From: Planktomarina sp.
GTDB taxonomy: Bacteria > Pseudomonadota > Alphaproteobacteria > Rhodobacterales > Rhodobacteraceae
DNA length: 43,824 nt
Assembly: GCA_016780825.1 (NCBI GenBank)
Contig: JADHLF010000017.1
Location: forward strand, 1 to 43,824
Direction of reading: 5' to 3'
Shown: positions 30,334 through 38,731 of the stretch, one piece after another
How positions within the stretch are numbered: the first letter of the stretch is position 1
Layout of the letters: the number at the start of each line of letters is the position of its first letter
The notes under the pieces: model-generated
Seen by the model: only the letters and a program-made list of their open reading frames with translations
The model's database searches: none
What the model was told of the DNA's origin: nothing
Made by a program: the position numbers and the translations under genes

Positions 30334-32499
30334 ATGATCACAGCCGACGACCTGATCGGTCTGATCCGCGCCTATAATCCGTCCACAAACGCCGAGCAGA
30401 TTGCGAAAGCCTATCGCTTCTGCCAAGAGATGCACGAGGGACAGTTTCGCAGGTCCGGCGAGCCCTATTACACCCATCCTGTGGCTGTCGCCCGCATCTT
30501 GGCCGATCAGCATCTTGACGATGCGACGATCATCACCGCCTTGCTGCATGATACGATTGAAGATACCAAGGCGAGCTTTGCCGATGTAGAGCGTATGTTC
30601 AGCCGCGAGGTGGCCGAACTGGTTGACGGGGTGACCAAGCTTACCAATCTGCAACTCTCCTCTCGCGTGAACAAACAGGCTGAGAATTTCCGCAAGCTGA
30701 TTATGGCCACCTCGAAAGATATCCGGGTGACTTTGGTCAAATTGGCGGATCGCCTGCATAACATGCGAACCATCCGCTCGATGACGCCGGAAAAACAGCA
30801 GCAAAAAGCGCTGGAAACTATGGATATTTATGCGCCACTGGCCGGGCGTATGGGGATGCATTGGCTGCGCGAAGAGCTGGAAGATTTGGCCTTTCAAGTG
30901 CTCAATCCTGACGGGCGCAAGTCCATTATTCGCCGTTTTATCAAATTGCAAAACGAAACTGGCGATGTGGTGCAGCAGATTAAAGGCGACTTGCTTGAGG
31001 AATTGGAGCGCGCGGGGCTTGAGGGCGCGGAAATTCAAGGCCGGGCCAAAAAGCCTTATTCCATATGGCGCAAAATGCAAAATAAGGAGCTGTCCTTCTC
31101 GCGCTTGTCAGACATTTATGGGTTCCGGGTCATTGTGGATCATGAATCCGATTGCTATCGGGTGCTCGGGCTGATCCATCAGCGGTGGCGGGCGGTGCCA
31201 GGGCGGTTTAAAGATTACATCAGCCAGCCAAAATCCAACGGTTACCGCAGCATTCACACCACGGTTTCGGGGCGCAACGCCCGCCGGGTGGAGGTGCAAA
31301 TCCGCACCAAATCGATGCATCAAGTGGCCGAAAAAGGTGCGGCGGCGACTTGGTCCTACAGAGATGGCGCGCGGGTGGATAACCCCTTTGCTTTGGATCC
31401 CTCAGCTTGGATTTCCTCGCTGACAGAGCGGTTCAGCTCTGAGGGTGATGATGGGGAATTTCTCGAAGCGTTCAAATTGGAAATGTACACGGACCAAGTG
31501 TTTTGCTTTTCACCCAAAGGCGATGTCATCAAGCTGCCGCGTGGCGCCACACCTATTGATTTTGCCTATGCCATCCATACGCGCATCGGCGCGGCCTGTG
31601 TTTCGGCCAAGGTTGACGGCATTCGCGTGCCGCTTTGGACGCGCTTGCGCAATGGGCAATCTGTGCAGATCATCACTGCGGAGGGGCAAACCCCGCCTGC
31701 CAGCTGGATTGATATCGTCGCCACCGGCCGGGCGAAAACCGCCATCCGCCGCAGCCTGCGCGAATTTGATCGTGAGAAATTTATCAAATTGGGGCAAGAG
31801 TTTGCCCGGGTCGCCTTCGAAAATGTCAACAAGAAGGCCACTGACCGTGCGCTGAAGACCGCAGCGAAGCACTATGGCTTGCCAAGTGCCGATGAGCTTT
31901 TGGCGCGGCTTGGCAGCTCCGAAATCGCCGCGCGCGACGTGGTGGCGGAGCTCTATCCAAACCTCAAGGTGCGCGACGCAGATGAGGTGGGGCCAGCGGT
32001 GGCTTTGATCGGGTTGGAGCCAGGGCAGAAATTCACCCATGGCGCCTGTTGCAATCCCCTGCCCGGAGAGCGCATTGTCGGGATCATTTACAAAGGTCGT
32101 GGGGTTGTGGTGCACACCATCGATTGCCCAAACCTGCTGCATTATGAGCAGCAAATGGACCGGTGGTTGGATCTGCATTGGCGCGACGGGCAGCATGCCG
32201 CCACCCATCCGGCGCAGATCATCACGACGATTTTAAATGGTGCCGGCGTCATGGGGCGCATTTGTACATTGATTGGCGATCAGAATGCCAATATCTCTGA
32301 CATTCACTTCTTGGATCGCAAGCCGGACTATTTCAAACTGCTCATCGAATTGGAGCTGAGGGATGTGTCACAATTGCACATGGTGCTCACGGCGCTGGAG
32401 GCCGAGAGTGATGTGGCAGAAGTCAGCCGTCACCGAAATCCGGAACTCGGGCGGGATATCGACTCTATGAACGGTGAGTGGGGCGAAATTGGTGTTTAA
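30334..32499 (+). CDS. rsh: Bifunctional (p)ppGpp synthetase/hydrolase (Rel/SpoT)
   Basis: A 721-residue stringent-response enzyme. Hydrolase (HD) domain: H48, H72-D73 and E76-D77 in LLHDTIEDT, then LADRLHNMRTI, all intact. Synthetase: IYGFRVIVDHESDCYRVLG, FKDYISQPKSNGYRSIHTTV and VEVQIRTKSMH. Then TGS (VFCFSPKGDVIKLPRGATPIDFAYAIHT near 388-415), a zinc-finger region (GACCNPLPGERIVG) and a C-terminal ACT domain. Both catalytic sites look functional, as expected for the single Rsh of alphaproteobacteria. It can be fed by the neighbouring rpoZ operon context. Its 3' end overlaps the DUF2062 gene. Confidence 0.97.
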   Translation: MITADDLIGLIRAYNPSTNAEQIAKAYRFCQEMHEGQFRRSGEPYYTHPVAVARILADQHLDDATIITALLHDTIEDTKASFADVERMFSREVAELVDGVTKLTNLQLSSRVNKQAENFRKLIMATSKDIRVTLVKLADRLHNMRTIRSMTPEKQQQKALETMDIYAPLAGRMGMHWLREELEDLAFQVLNPDGRKSIIRRFIKLQNETGDVVQQIKGDLLEELERAGLEGAEIQGRAKKPYSIWRKMQNKELSFSRLSDIYGFRVIVDHESDCYRVLGLIHQRWRAVPGRFKDYISQPKSNGYRSIHTTVSGRNARRVEVQIRTKSMHQVAEKGAAATWSYRDGARVDNPFALDPSAWISSLTERFSSEGDDGEFLEAFKLEMYTDQVFCFSPKGDVIKLPRGATPIDFAYAIHTRIGAACVSAKVDGIRVPLWTRLRNGQSVQIITAEGQTPPASWIDIVATGRAKTAIRRSLREFDREKFIKLGQEFARVAFENVNKKATDRALKTAAKHYGLPSADELLARLGSSEIAARDVVAELYPNLKVRDADEVGPAVALIGLEPGQKFTHGACCNPLPGERIVGIIYKGRGVVVHTIDCPNLLHYEQQMDRWLDLHWRDGQHAATHPAQIITTILNGAGVMGRICTLIGDQNANISDIHFLDRKPDYFKLLIELELRDVSQLHMVLTALEAESDVAEVSRHRNPELGRDIDSMNGEWGEIGV

Positions 32500-33142
32500 A
32501 CGTCGCGAAAAGCGTGGCCTGCCCAGAGCGCTTTGGGAATGGGTCTACCCCAAGGGCGGCTGGGCTCGGGCCTATTCCTACATCAAACACCGGTTGCGCC
32601 GCCTGCCAGGAACGCCAGAGGAAATCGCGCGTGGCGTGGCGATTGGCGTTTTCACCTCTTTTACTCCGTTTTACGGGCTACATTTTTTCTTGGCTTGGCT
32701 GCTTGCGGTTCTATTGCGGGCCAATGTTCTCGCCTCGCTTTTGGGAACTTTCTTTGGCAATCCGCTGACTTATATTCCCATTGGCGCAAGCGCGCTCGGT
32801 TTTGGTCATGCGTTTTTGGGCAAGCGGCCCGAGAGCGATTTGCACTTGGGTTTGGGAGAAATGTTTGCCCGCGCCGTGTCCGAATTGGGCGCGAATATCG
32901 CGGCTTTTGTCTCGCAAACACCGGGAGATTGGACCTATTTGGTTGAATTTTGGCACACGGTGTTTTTCCCTTGGATGATTGGCGGAGTGGTGCCGGGGAT
33001 CATCTCAGGGCTGGTGATTTACGCTATTACTGTCCCAGCTATTCGTGTGTATAAAAGCCGCAGAAAAGGTCAATTGGCGGCCAAATTTGCCGAGTTGCGC
33101 CGCAAAACCCTCCTCAAACGCGAAGACGATTCTGGCGTCTGA
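32474..33142 (+). CDS. DUF2062 membrane protein
   Basis: About 217-222 residues. A basic N-terminal part (VFKRREKRGLPRALWEW, YIKHRLRRLPGTPEEIARG) is followed by membrane segments: VAIGVFTSFTPFYGLHFFLA, LASLLGTFFGNPLTYIPIG, and near the end MIGGVVPGIISGLVIYAI. A basic tail follows. This matches DUF2062, whose role is not known. The start is unsure: GTG 32474 is the longest, while TTG 32489 would begin MVFKRR as in relatives; both lie within the end of rsh. The gene keeps its usual place between rsh and pdxJ in this order. Confidence 0.87.
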   Translation: MSGAKLVFKRREKRGLPRALWEWVYPKGGWARAYSYIKHRLRRLPGTPEEIARGVAIGVFTSFTPFYGLHFFLAWLLAVLLRANVLASLLGTFFGNPLTYIPIGASALGFGHAFLGKRPESDLHLGLGEMFARAVSELGANIAAFVSQTPGDWTYLVEFWHTVFFPWMIGGVVPGIISGLVIYAITVPAIRVYKSRRKGQLAAKFAELRRKTLLKREDDSGV

Positions 33143-33164
33143 GATAAAACGGAAAGATAGGATT

Positions 33165-33908
33165 ATGTCCATAGAGCAACGCCTTGGTGTCAATATTGAT
33201 CATGTGGCCACTTTGCGCAACGCCAGGGGTGGCGCCTATCCGGACCCTCTGCGCGCGGCTTTATTGGCGCAGGCTGCAGGGGCCGATGGGATCACCGCGC
33301 ATCTGCGCGAGGATCGCCGGCACATTCGCGATGCAGATATTGATGCTTTGATGGGCGCCTTGCGCATTCCTTTGAATTTCGAAATGGCCGCAACAGCCGA
33401 AATGCAGGCCATCGCCCTGCGCCATAAGCCGCATGCGGTCTGTCTCGTGCCAGAAAAGCGCGCGGAACGGACGACCGAGGGCGGGCTGGATGTGGCGGCG
33501 GAGCAGGACCGTCTGCGTGATTTCATTGCGCCTCTTGCAGAGGCCGGGTGTCGCGTGTCGCTTTTCGTGGCGGCAGATGAGCGGCAATTGCAAGCCAGTG
33601 CGCAGGTGGGGGCAGCGGTGGTTGAGCTCCATACGGGCGCCTATTGCGACCTGCATGCTGAGGGCAATCACCCGGCTGCAAAAGCGGAACTGGCGCGGAT
33701 CACCCGCTCTGCGCAGGTTGCGTTCGAGCTGGGCCTTGAGGTGCACGCTGGTCATGGCTTGAGCTATGAAACCGTGGCCCCAATCGCGGCTTTGCTAGAA
33801 GTGGCTGAGCTGAATATTGGACATTTTTTGATCGGGGAATCTGTCTTTTTGGGTCTGGGACCGGCCATTGCCGAAATGCGTCGTTTGATGCAAAATGCCC
33901 GTCAATGA
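33165..33908 (+). CDS. pdxJ: Pyridoxine 5'-phosphate synthase
   Basis: A 247-residue TIM-barrel enzyme that condenses 1-deoxyxylulose 5-phosphate and 3-amino-2-oxopropyl phosphate to pyridoxine phosphate. Family motifs: LGVNIDHVATLRNARGGAYPDP, ITAHLREDRRHI, NFEMAAT, CLVPEKRAERTTEGGLDV, VELHTGAYCD and VHAGHGLSYE. The ATG at 33165 has AGGA just upstream and gives the canonical N-terminus; a frame extending 40 codons back lies in the DUF2062 gene. Its stop overlaps acpS by ATGA. Confidence 0.97.
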   Translation: MSIEQRLGVNIDHVATLRNARGGAYPDPLRAALLAQAAGADGITAHLREDRRHIRDADIDALMGALRIPLNFEMAATAEMQAIALRHKPHAVCLVPEKRAERTTEGGLDVAAEQDRLRDFIAPLAEAGCRVSLFVAADERQLQASAQVGAAVVELHTGAYCDLHAEGNHPAAKAELARITRSAQVAFELGLEVHAGHGLSYETVAPIAALLEVAELNIGHFLIGESVFLGLGPAIAEMRRLMQNARQ

Positions 33909-34330
33909 TTTTAGGTATCGGGACAGATTTAGCGAATATTGAGCGCATCCAGGGCACATTGGATCGCTTTGGCGATCGTTTCAAAAATCGGGTTTTTACG
34001 CAGGTTGAGCAACGCAAGGCGGAGGCGCGCAAAGATGTGGCGGGCACCTATGCCAAACGCTGGGCGGCGAAAGAAGCCTGCTCAAAGGCGCTTGGCACAG
34101 GCTTGGCGATGGGCATCAGTTGGAAAGACATGGCTGTCACCAATATGCGCAGCGGTCAGCCGGTGATGGCGGTCACGGGCTGGGCTGCGGAGCGTTTGGC
34201 GCAGATGACGCCCGCGGGTCATACGGCGGTGATCCATTGTACATTGACCGATGATCACCCCTGGGCACAGGCGTTTGTGGTGATTGAAGCGCGCCCGACT
34301 GCGGCGGGGCAACTTGACTCTCGACCGTAA
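33905..34330 (+). CDS. acpS: Holo-[acyl-carrier-protein] synthase
   Basis: A 141-residue phosphopantetheinyl transferase activating ACP for fatty acid synthesis. The two signature stretches are intact: MILGIGTDLANIERI with the Mg-binding Asp8, and KRWAAKEACSKALGTGLAMGISW with the conserved Glu and Lys. The pdxJ-acpS pairing is conserved in proteobacteria. It starts within the pdxJ stop and is followed by lepB after 38 bases. Confidence 0.97.
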   Translation: MILGIGTDLANIERIQGTLDRFGDRFKNRVFTQVEQRKAEARKDVAGTYAKRWAAKEACSKALGTGLAMGISWKDMAVTNMRSGQPVMAVTGWAAERLAQMTPAGHTAVIHCTLTDDHPWAQAFVVIEARPTAAGQLDSRP

Positions 34331-34368
34331 GCGCCGCACATAGCCCTAAATCAAATCCAGAGGATGTT

Positions 34369-35238
34369 ATGGACGACATTGAAGAAAAAAGCTTTGCTGC
34401 GAGTGTGATAGAGACGGTGAAAACTGTGGTCTATGCTCTGCTGATTGCTGGGGTGTTTCGCACCTTGTTTTTTCAACCCTTCTGGATCCCCTCGGGCTCG
34501 ATGAAAGACAGCCTATTGATCGGGGATTTCTTATTCGTCAATAAAATGGCCTATGGCTATTCCTACGCCTCCTGCCCGAAAATTCAAATCGCCAGCCTTA
34601 GCTTGAATATTGATGCGGATGATTTTTGCGGCTTCATCGAAGATCGTGACACGCGGATTTTTGGTGCGACCCCAGAGCGCGGCGATGTGGTTGTGTTTCG
34701 CCATCCGGTGACGGGAGCCGATTATATCAAGCGCTTGGTCGGTCTTCCGGGAGATAAGATCCAAATGCAAGGCGGGGTCTTACAGATCAATGGCACGCCG
34801 GTTCCGCGCAGACAGGTGGAGGATTTCGTGGAAACCTATGAGCCACAAGGCTCGCAGCGCAACCGTCCGGTCTGTTCCAACGGCGCCGTTGGGTTGGGCG
34901 CGGACTGCATAAAAAAGAAATACTTTGAGACCCTGCCCAATGGTGTTGTTCATAGAGTATTGGACACGTTTGACCAAGATGCGATGCGTCTTGGTGGGCG
35001 GATGAATTTGGATACGACCAAAGTCTATGTGGTGCCGGAGGGGCATTTCTTTTTCATGGGGGACAATCGCGACAATTCCTCCGACAGCCGGGTGCCGCAG
35101 TCCATCGGCGGGGTGGGGTTCGTGCCGCTCAAAGACATTGTCGGGCGCGCCGATCGCATTTTGTTTTCCTCTGCCGGGGCTTCAATTTTGGCCTTCTGGA
35201 CCTGGCGCAGCGAACGTTATTTCAAGGCGATTGATTAG
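34369..35238 (+). CDS. lepB: Signal peptidase I
   Basis: A 289-residue membrane serine protease that cleaves Sec signal peptides. One N-terminal membrane anchor (VIETVKTVVYALLIAGVF) is followed by the nucleophile S44 in PSGSMKDSLLIGD, the general-base Lys in TGADYIKRLVGLPGDKI, and the box MGDNRDNSSDSR. The protein has an insert between residues about 60 and 100 and near 155-190 with four Cys (SCPK, DDFCG, PVCSN, DCIKK) that could form disulfides in the periplasm. The ATG is preceded by AGAGGA. Confidence 0.97.
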   Translation: MDDIEEKSFAASVIETVKTVVYALLIAGVFRTLFFQPFWIPSGSMKDSLLIGDFLFVNKMAYGYSYASCPKIQIASLSLNIDADDFCGFIEDRDTRIFGATPERGDVVVFRHPVTGADYIKRLVGLPGDKIQMQGGVLQINGTPVPRRQVEDFVETYEPQGSQRNRPVCSNGAVGLGADCIKKKYFETLPNGVVHRVLDTFDQDAMRLGGRMNLDTTKVYVVPEGHFFFMGDNRDNSSDSRVPQSIGGVGFVPLKDIVGRADRILFSSAGASILAFWTWRSERYFKAID

Positions 35239-35264
35239 ATGCTCGGTATCTCCCAGGTCTCGCT

Positions 35265-35948
35265 ATGATCAAGCTGTCTTCCGAGTTGCGCCAGTTTTCA
35301 GCCGATATCGGCTATGAGTTTAAAAATCCGGGGCTCTTGATCACGGCTCTGACTCATTCCAGTATTTCCACTGCGACCCGTTCGGACAACGAACGGCTGG
35401 AGTTTTTGGGTGACAGGGTGCTGGGGCTTGTGATGGCGCAGGCCTTGTTGGATCTGGATGCGAAGGCGACCGAGGGGCAATTGGCGCCGCGCTTTAATGC
35501 CCTGGTGCGCAAGGAAACCTGTGCAGATGTGGCGCGCTCCATTGGTGTTGGAAATCTGTTGAAATTGGGCCGCTCTGAGATGATCAGCGGTGGGCGGCGC
35601 AAGGAAGCCTTGCTGGGCGATGCGATGGAAGCACTGATTGCCGCGGTCTATCGCGATGGTGGTTTTTCCGAAGCTCAGGCGCTGATCCTGCGGCTTTGGA
35701 ATACGCGGATCACCTCCGTGAAGGCCGATGCCCGCGATCCCAAGACCGCTTTGCAAGAATGGGTGCAGGCGCGCAAAGGCCCTCCGCCCGATTATGTTGA
35801 ACTGTCCCGCTCCGGCCCGGATCATGCGCCGCAATTTGAGATTGAAGTGCGATTACATTCTGGCGAGGCTGCGCAGGCCAAAGCCGGATCGAAACGCCAG
35901 GCCGAACAGGCTGCGGCAAAATTACTGTTGGAAAGGTTAGGGGCATGA
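35265..35948 (+). CDS. rnc: Ribonuclease III
   Basis: A 227-residue double-strand-specific RNase that processes rRNA precursors and some mRNAs. The catalytic signature NERLEFLGDRVLGLVMA and the second acidic cluster GDAMEALIAAVYRDGG are intact, and residues about 155-227 form the dsRNA-binding domain (DPKTALQEWVQARKGPPPDYV, GSKRQAEQAAAKLLLERL). It overlaps era by ATGA. The lepB-rnc-era-recO order is the standard one. Confidence 0.97.
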   Translation: MIKLSSELRQFSADIGYEFKNPGLLITALTHSSISTATRSDNERLEFLGDRVLGLVMAQALLDLDAKATEGQLAPRFNALVRKETCADVARSIGVGNLLKLGRSEMISGGRRKEALLGDAMEALIAAVYRDGGFSEAQALILRLWNTRITSVKADARDPKTALQEWVQARKGPPPDYVELSRSGPDHAPQFEIEVRLHSGEAAQAKAGSKRQAEQAAAKLLLERLGA

Positions 35949-36853
35949 GCACACGCGCCGGATTTGTGGCCCTGATCGGGGAACCCAATGCAGGGAAATC
36001 AACCCTGCTCAATCGTATGGTCGGGGCAAAGGTTTCGATCGTCACCCATAAGGTGCAGACCACCCGCGCCCGCATTCGCGGTGTTGCACTCGAGGGGGAG
36101 GCGCAAATTGTGTTCGTCGACACCCCGGGCATTTTCCGCCCCAAACGTCGTTTGGATCGCGCGATGGTGAAATCGGCCTGGGGGGGAGCGGCCGATGCCG
36201 ATCTGACGGTCCTTTTGATCGAAGCGCATCGCGGTGTCACGGAGGGCGTGGATGCGATTATGGAGGCGCTCAAGGATCTTCCCAAAGGAAAATCAATTGC
36301 ATTGGCGATCAACAAAATTGACAAGGTGCAGGCCGCAGAGCTCTTGGCTTTGACCAAGGCGATGAATGAGGCGTTTGATTTTGTCGAGACCTTCCTGATT
36401 TCTGCGGAAAAGGGGCACGGCTGTGCGGCGCTGAAAACTTGGATCGCGAGCCAGCTGCCGGTCAGCCCTTGGCTCTACCCCGAAGACCAAATTGCCGATC
36501 TGCCGCTGCGCATGCTGGCCGCGGAAACCACACGGGAAAAATTGACCCTGCGTTTGCACCAAGAATTGCCCTATCAGCTGACCGTTGAGACGGAGGCTTG
36601 GGAGGAGCGCAAAGACGGCTCGTGTAAAATCGACCAGCTCATCTATGTTATGCGCGATGGCCACAAGGGTATCGTGCTTGGCAAGGGCGGTGAGACGATC
36701 AAAGCAATTTCCACCCAAGCGCGGACGGAATTAGAAGAGTTTTTGGGCCGCAAGGTGCATTTGTTTTTACAGGTTAAAGTGCGCCCGAATTGGCTGGAAG
36801 ACAAAGAGCGTTACGAGGAAATGGGCCTCGATTTTCGCGACGGAAACGAATGA
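35945..36853 (+). CDS. era: GTPase Era
   Basis: A 302-residue ribosome assembly GTPase that binds the 3' end of 16S rRNA. GTPase motifs: G1 GEPNAGKST, G2 VQTTRARIRG, G3 VDTPGIF, G4 NKIDK, G5 SAEKG. The C-terminal KH domain has GHKGIVLGKGGETIKAIS. The length is normal and no defect is seen. Its stop overlaps the DUF1491 start (ATGA). Confidence 0.97.
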   Translation: MSTRAGFVALIGEPNAGKSTLLNRMVGAKVSIVTHKVQTTRARIRGVALEGEAQIVFVDTPGIFRPKRRLDRAMVKSAWGGAADADLTVLLIEAHRGVTEGVDAIMEALKDLPKGKSIALAINKIDKVQAAELLALTKAMNEAFDFVETFLISAEKGHGCAALKTWIASQLPVSPWLYPEDQIADLPLRMLAAETTREKLTLRLHQELPYQLTVETEAWEERKDGSCKIDQLIYVMRDGHKGIVLGKGGETIKAISTQARTELEEFLGRKVHLFLQVKVRPNWLEDKERYEEMGLDFRDGNE

Positions 36854-37182
36854 TCCGCCTGACCAGCGATATTTGGGTCTCTGCCTATCTCACGCGCCTG
36901 CGCCTTGCGGATATCCCGGCCTTTCTTGTGGAGCGGGGGGATGCCACAGCGGGGGCAGTTTTGGTCAAGCTCAACCTTTTGGATGGGCAGGGCATCGTCT
37001 TTCAGCGTTCGTTTGACTTGCAAAGTGGCGCGCGCAATTGGGTTGAGCTGATTTCGGGCGATGAGGCTGATTTGGACCGTGCGATTGCGCGCCAGCGGGG
37101 CTTTGATCCTGACCTTTGGGTGATTGAAGTGGAAGACCGGCTTGGGCGCCATTTGCTCGATGAACCGGGTTTGAGCGAATAG
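36850..37182 (+). CDS. DUF1491 family protein
   Basis: A 110-residue soluble protein that matches DUF1491 by length, composition and position between era and recO in alphaproteobacteria. It begins MIRLTSDIWVSAYLTRLRLADIPAFLVERGD, with SGARNWVELISGDEADLDRAIARQRGFDPDLWVIEVED later. No catalytic motif is evident. The start at 36850 is fixed by the ATGA overlap with era. The function is unknown; the tight coupling to era suggests a role beside ribosome or RNA metabolism, which is only inference. Confidence 0.88.
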   Translation: MIRLTSDIWVSAYLTRLRLADIPAFLVERGDATAGAVLVKLNLLDGQGIVFQRSFDLQSGARNWVELISGDEADLDRAIARQRGFDPDLWVIEVEDRLGRHLLDEPGLSE

Positions 37183-37291
37183 CCATAGCCATAGGCGGCG
37201 GCAAATCGCTTAACATTCGCCAGGCCTCTGGATAGACTGGGCCAATACGCGGCCAATCGGCGTCTGCTGACTGTGAATTGGGGTCTCTGTT

Positions 37292-38059
37292 TTGATAGAA
37301 TGGCGGGATGAGGGGGTTTTATTGGCCGTGCGCAAGCATGGAGAAGCGGCCGTCATCGTTGAGGTATTCACAGAACATCATGGAAAACATGCCGGTGTTG
37401 TGCGCGGTGGCGCTGGGCGCAAGCAAGCCCCTGTGTTGCAGGCTGGGGGTCAATTTGAGGTGGTTTGGAAAGCCCGGCTTGAAGAGCACATGGGCGCATT
37501 CACGGTTGAACCACTGCGCAGCCGGGCCGCTCAAGTCATGGCAGATCCTTTGGCCTTGGCCGGTTTGACATCTGTGGTTGGGCTCTTGAGCTTTGCTTTG
37601 CCAGAGCGGGAGGTGCATGGGGCGCTTTATCGCGCCTCGATCAATCTTTTGGATTTGATCTGCGTCACGGAGGCTTGGCCTTTGGCTTATTTGCACTGGG
37701 AAATGCAGCTGTTGGAGGATTTGGGCTTTGGTTTGGATCTCAGCTGTTGCGCGGTATCTGGAGCGACCGAAGATCTGGCTTATGTCTCTCCAAAATCTGG
37801 GCGGGCCGTGGCGGCACATTTCGCGGGGCGCTGGAAGACCCAGCTGTTGCCATTGGTGCCCTGTATGATCGGGCAAAGTGTGGCGGATAATGGCGAGATT
37901 GCGGCAGGGTTGCGTACCACAGGGTATTTTTTGGAGAAATGGTTGGCGCCATCCCTGGGGGATCGGGCCTTGCCCTCAGCGCGAAAGCGGTTGGTTGAGC
38001 GCTTGTTTCGCGCGGCCCGCTTAGACCAGGGTCCAAGCGGCGAGGCCCACCACGAGTAA
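37292..38059 (+). CDS. recO: DNA repair protein RecO
   Basis: A 255-residue RecO, which loads RecA on gapped DNA together with RecR. The N-terminal OB domain begins WRDEGVLLAVRKHGEAAVIVEVFTEHHGKHAGVVRGG; the helical C-terminal region has YRASINLLDLICVTEAWPLAYLHWEMQLLEDLGFGLDLS with CAVSGATEDLAYVSPKSGRAV. The zinc-finger Cys set known from some RecO proteins is not complete. The start is TTG at 37292 with no strong ribosome binding site. Its end overlaps the opposing LysE gene by 39 bases. Confidence 0.93.
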   Translation: MIEWRDEGVLLAVRKHGEAAVIVEVFTEHHGKHAGVVRGGAGRKQAPVLQAGGQFEVVWKARLEEHMGAFTVEPLRSRAAQVMADPLALAGLTSVVGLLSFALPEREVHGALYRASINLLDLICVTEAWPLAYLHWEMQLLEDLGFGLDLSCCAVSGATEDLAYVSPKSGRAVAAHFAGRWKTQLLPLVPCMIGQSVADNGEIAAGLRTTGYFLEKWLAPSLGDRALPSARKRLVERLFRAARLDQGPSGEAHHE

Positions 38060-38611
38060 CATCGACAGGGCCATGGATATATTGATTGCCCGTTGCGCTT
38101 TGGACGAGAGGTTAAGCCGTTTGAGGGAGACGCCAAAAAGAACCCAAATCACATGGATCGGCACCCAAATGAGATTTAAAATGACAAATTTTATCCCGAC
38201 TTCGCTCCAATAGGCATTCTCATAGAGTGGAAATCCGGTGATTAAAGCGGTGAGCACCGCATAGGCCTTCGGGTTGATGGGTTGCAAGAGCAGGCCGGCC
38301 ATAAGCCCTGGCGCGGCTTCGGATCTAATAAAGGCCACCTGCGCACCGGCAAAAGCGATCCGGCCTGCCAAATACAGCAGATACAAAAATGACAAGGTCA
38401 TCAATGTGAGCCGCAACCAGCGGGTGTCGAGCACAAAGGCTGACAGGCCCGCGGCGACGGCCGCATAAACCAAGGCCTGCCCAATGCAAAGCCCGGCCAC
38501 ATAGCGCAGCCCAGCCGCCGCGCCAAACCCAGCACCGACGCCGGCGGCGGATAAAACCCCCGGACCGGGGGTGGCAAGCATGAGGACGATGGCGAGGGCA
38601 AATATAATCAT
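38021..38611 (-). CDS. LysE/RhtB-type exporter
   Basis: A 196-residue inner-membrane protein with about five or six membrane helices. It starts MIIFALAIVLMLATPGPGVLSAAG, with the TPGP motif of the LysE family, and has MAGLLLQPINPKAYAVLTALI, matching the conserved NPK motif. Such proteins export amino acids or related metabolites; the substrate here is unknown. Its last 39 bases overlap the recO end on the opposite strand. It diverges from the quinone oxidoreductase gene. Confidence 0.9.
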   Translation of the reverse strand: MIIFALAIVLMLATPGPGVLSAAGVGAGFGAAAGLRYVAGLCIGQALVYAAVAAGLSAFVLDTRWLRLTLMTLSFLYLLYLAGRIAFAGAQVAFIRSEAAPGLMAGLLLQPINPKAYAVLTALITGFPLYENAYWSEVGIKFVILNLIWVPIHVIWVLFGVSLKRLNLSSKAQRAINISMALSMLLVVGLAAWTLV

Positions 38612-38679
38612 GCGATGATCCTAGGGCCAAAGGCCGAAGGTGACCAGCACCATAGAGTGCTTCTCGGTGGAATTTGCGA

Positions 38680-38707
38680 TTGTACCGGCACCGCAATGCG
38701 CTACACT
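38680..38707 (+). promoter_or_regulatory. Candidate promoter of the quinone oxidoreductase gene
   Basis: TTGTAC (38680-38685) and TACACT (38702-38707) are 16 bases apart. A start near 38714 leaves a leader of about 18 bases with GGGAGAG at 38721-38727 before the ATG at 38732. Confidence 0.42.
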
Positions 38708-38731
38708 TATCTTTCAAATAGGGAGAGCGTT

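Noticed and set aside
33045..33164. A longer N-terminus for pdxJ
   Set aside because: The extension overlaps the DUF2062 gene and lacks a ribosome binding site, while ATG 33165 has AGGA and the canonical PdxJ start.
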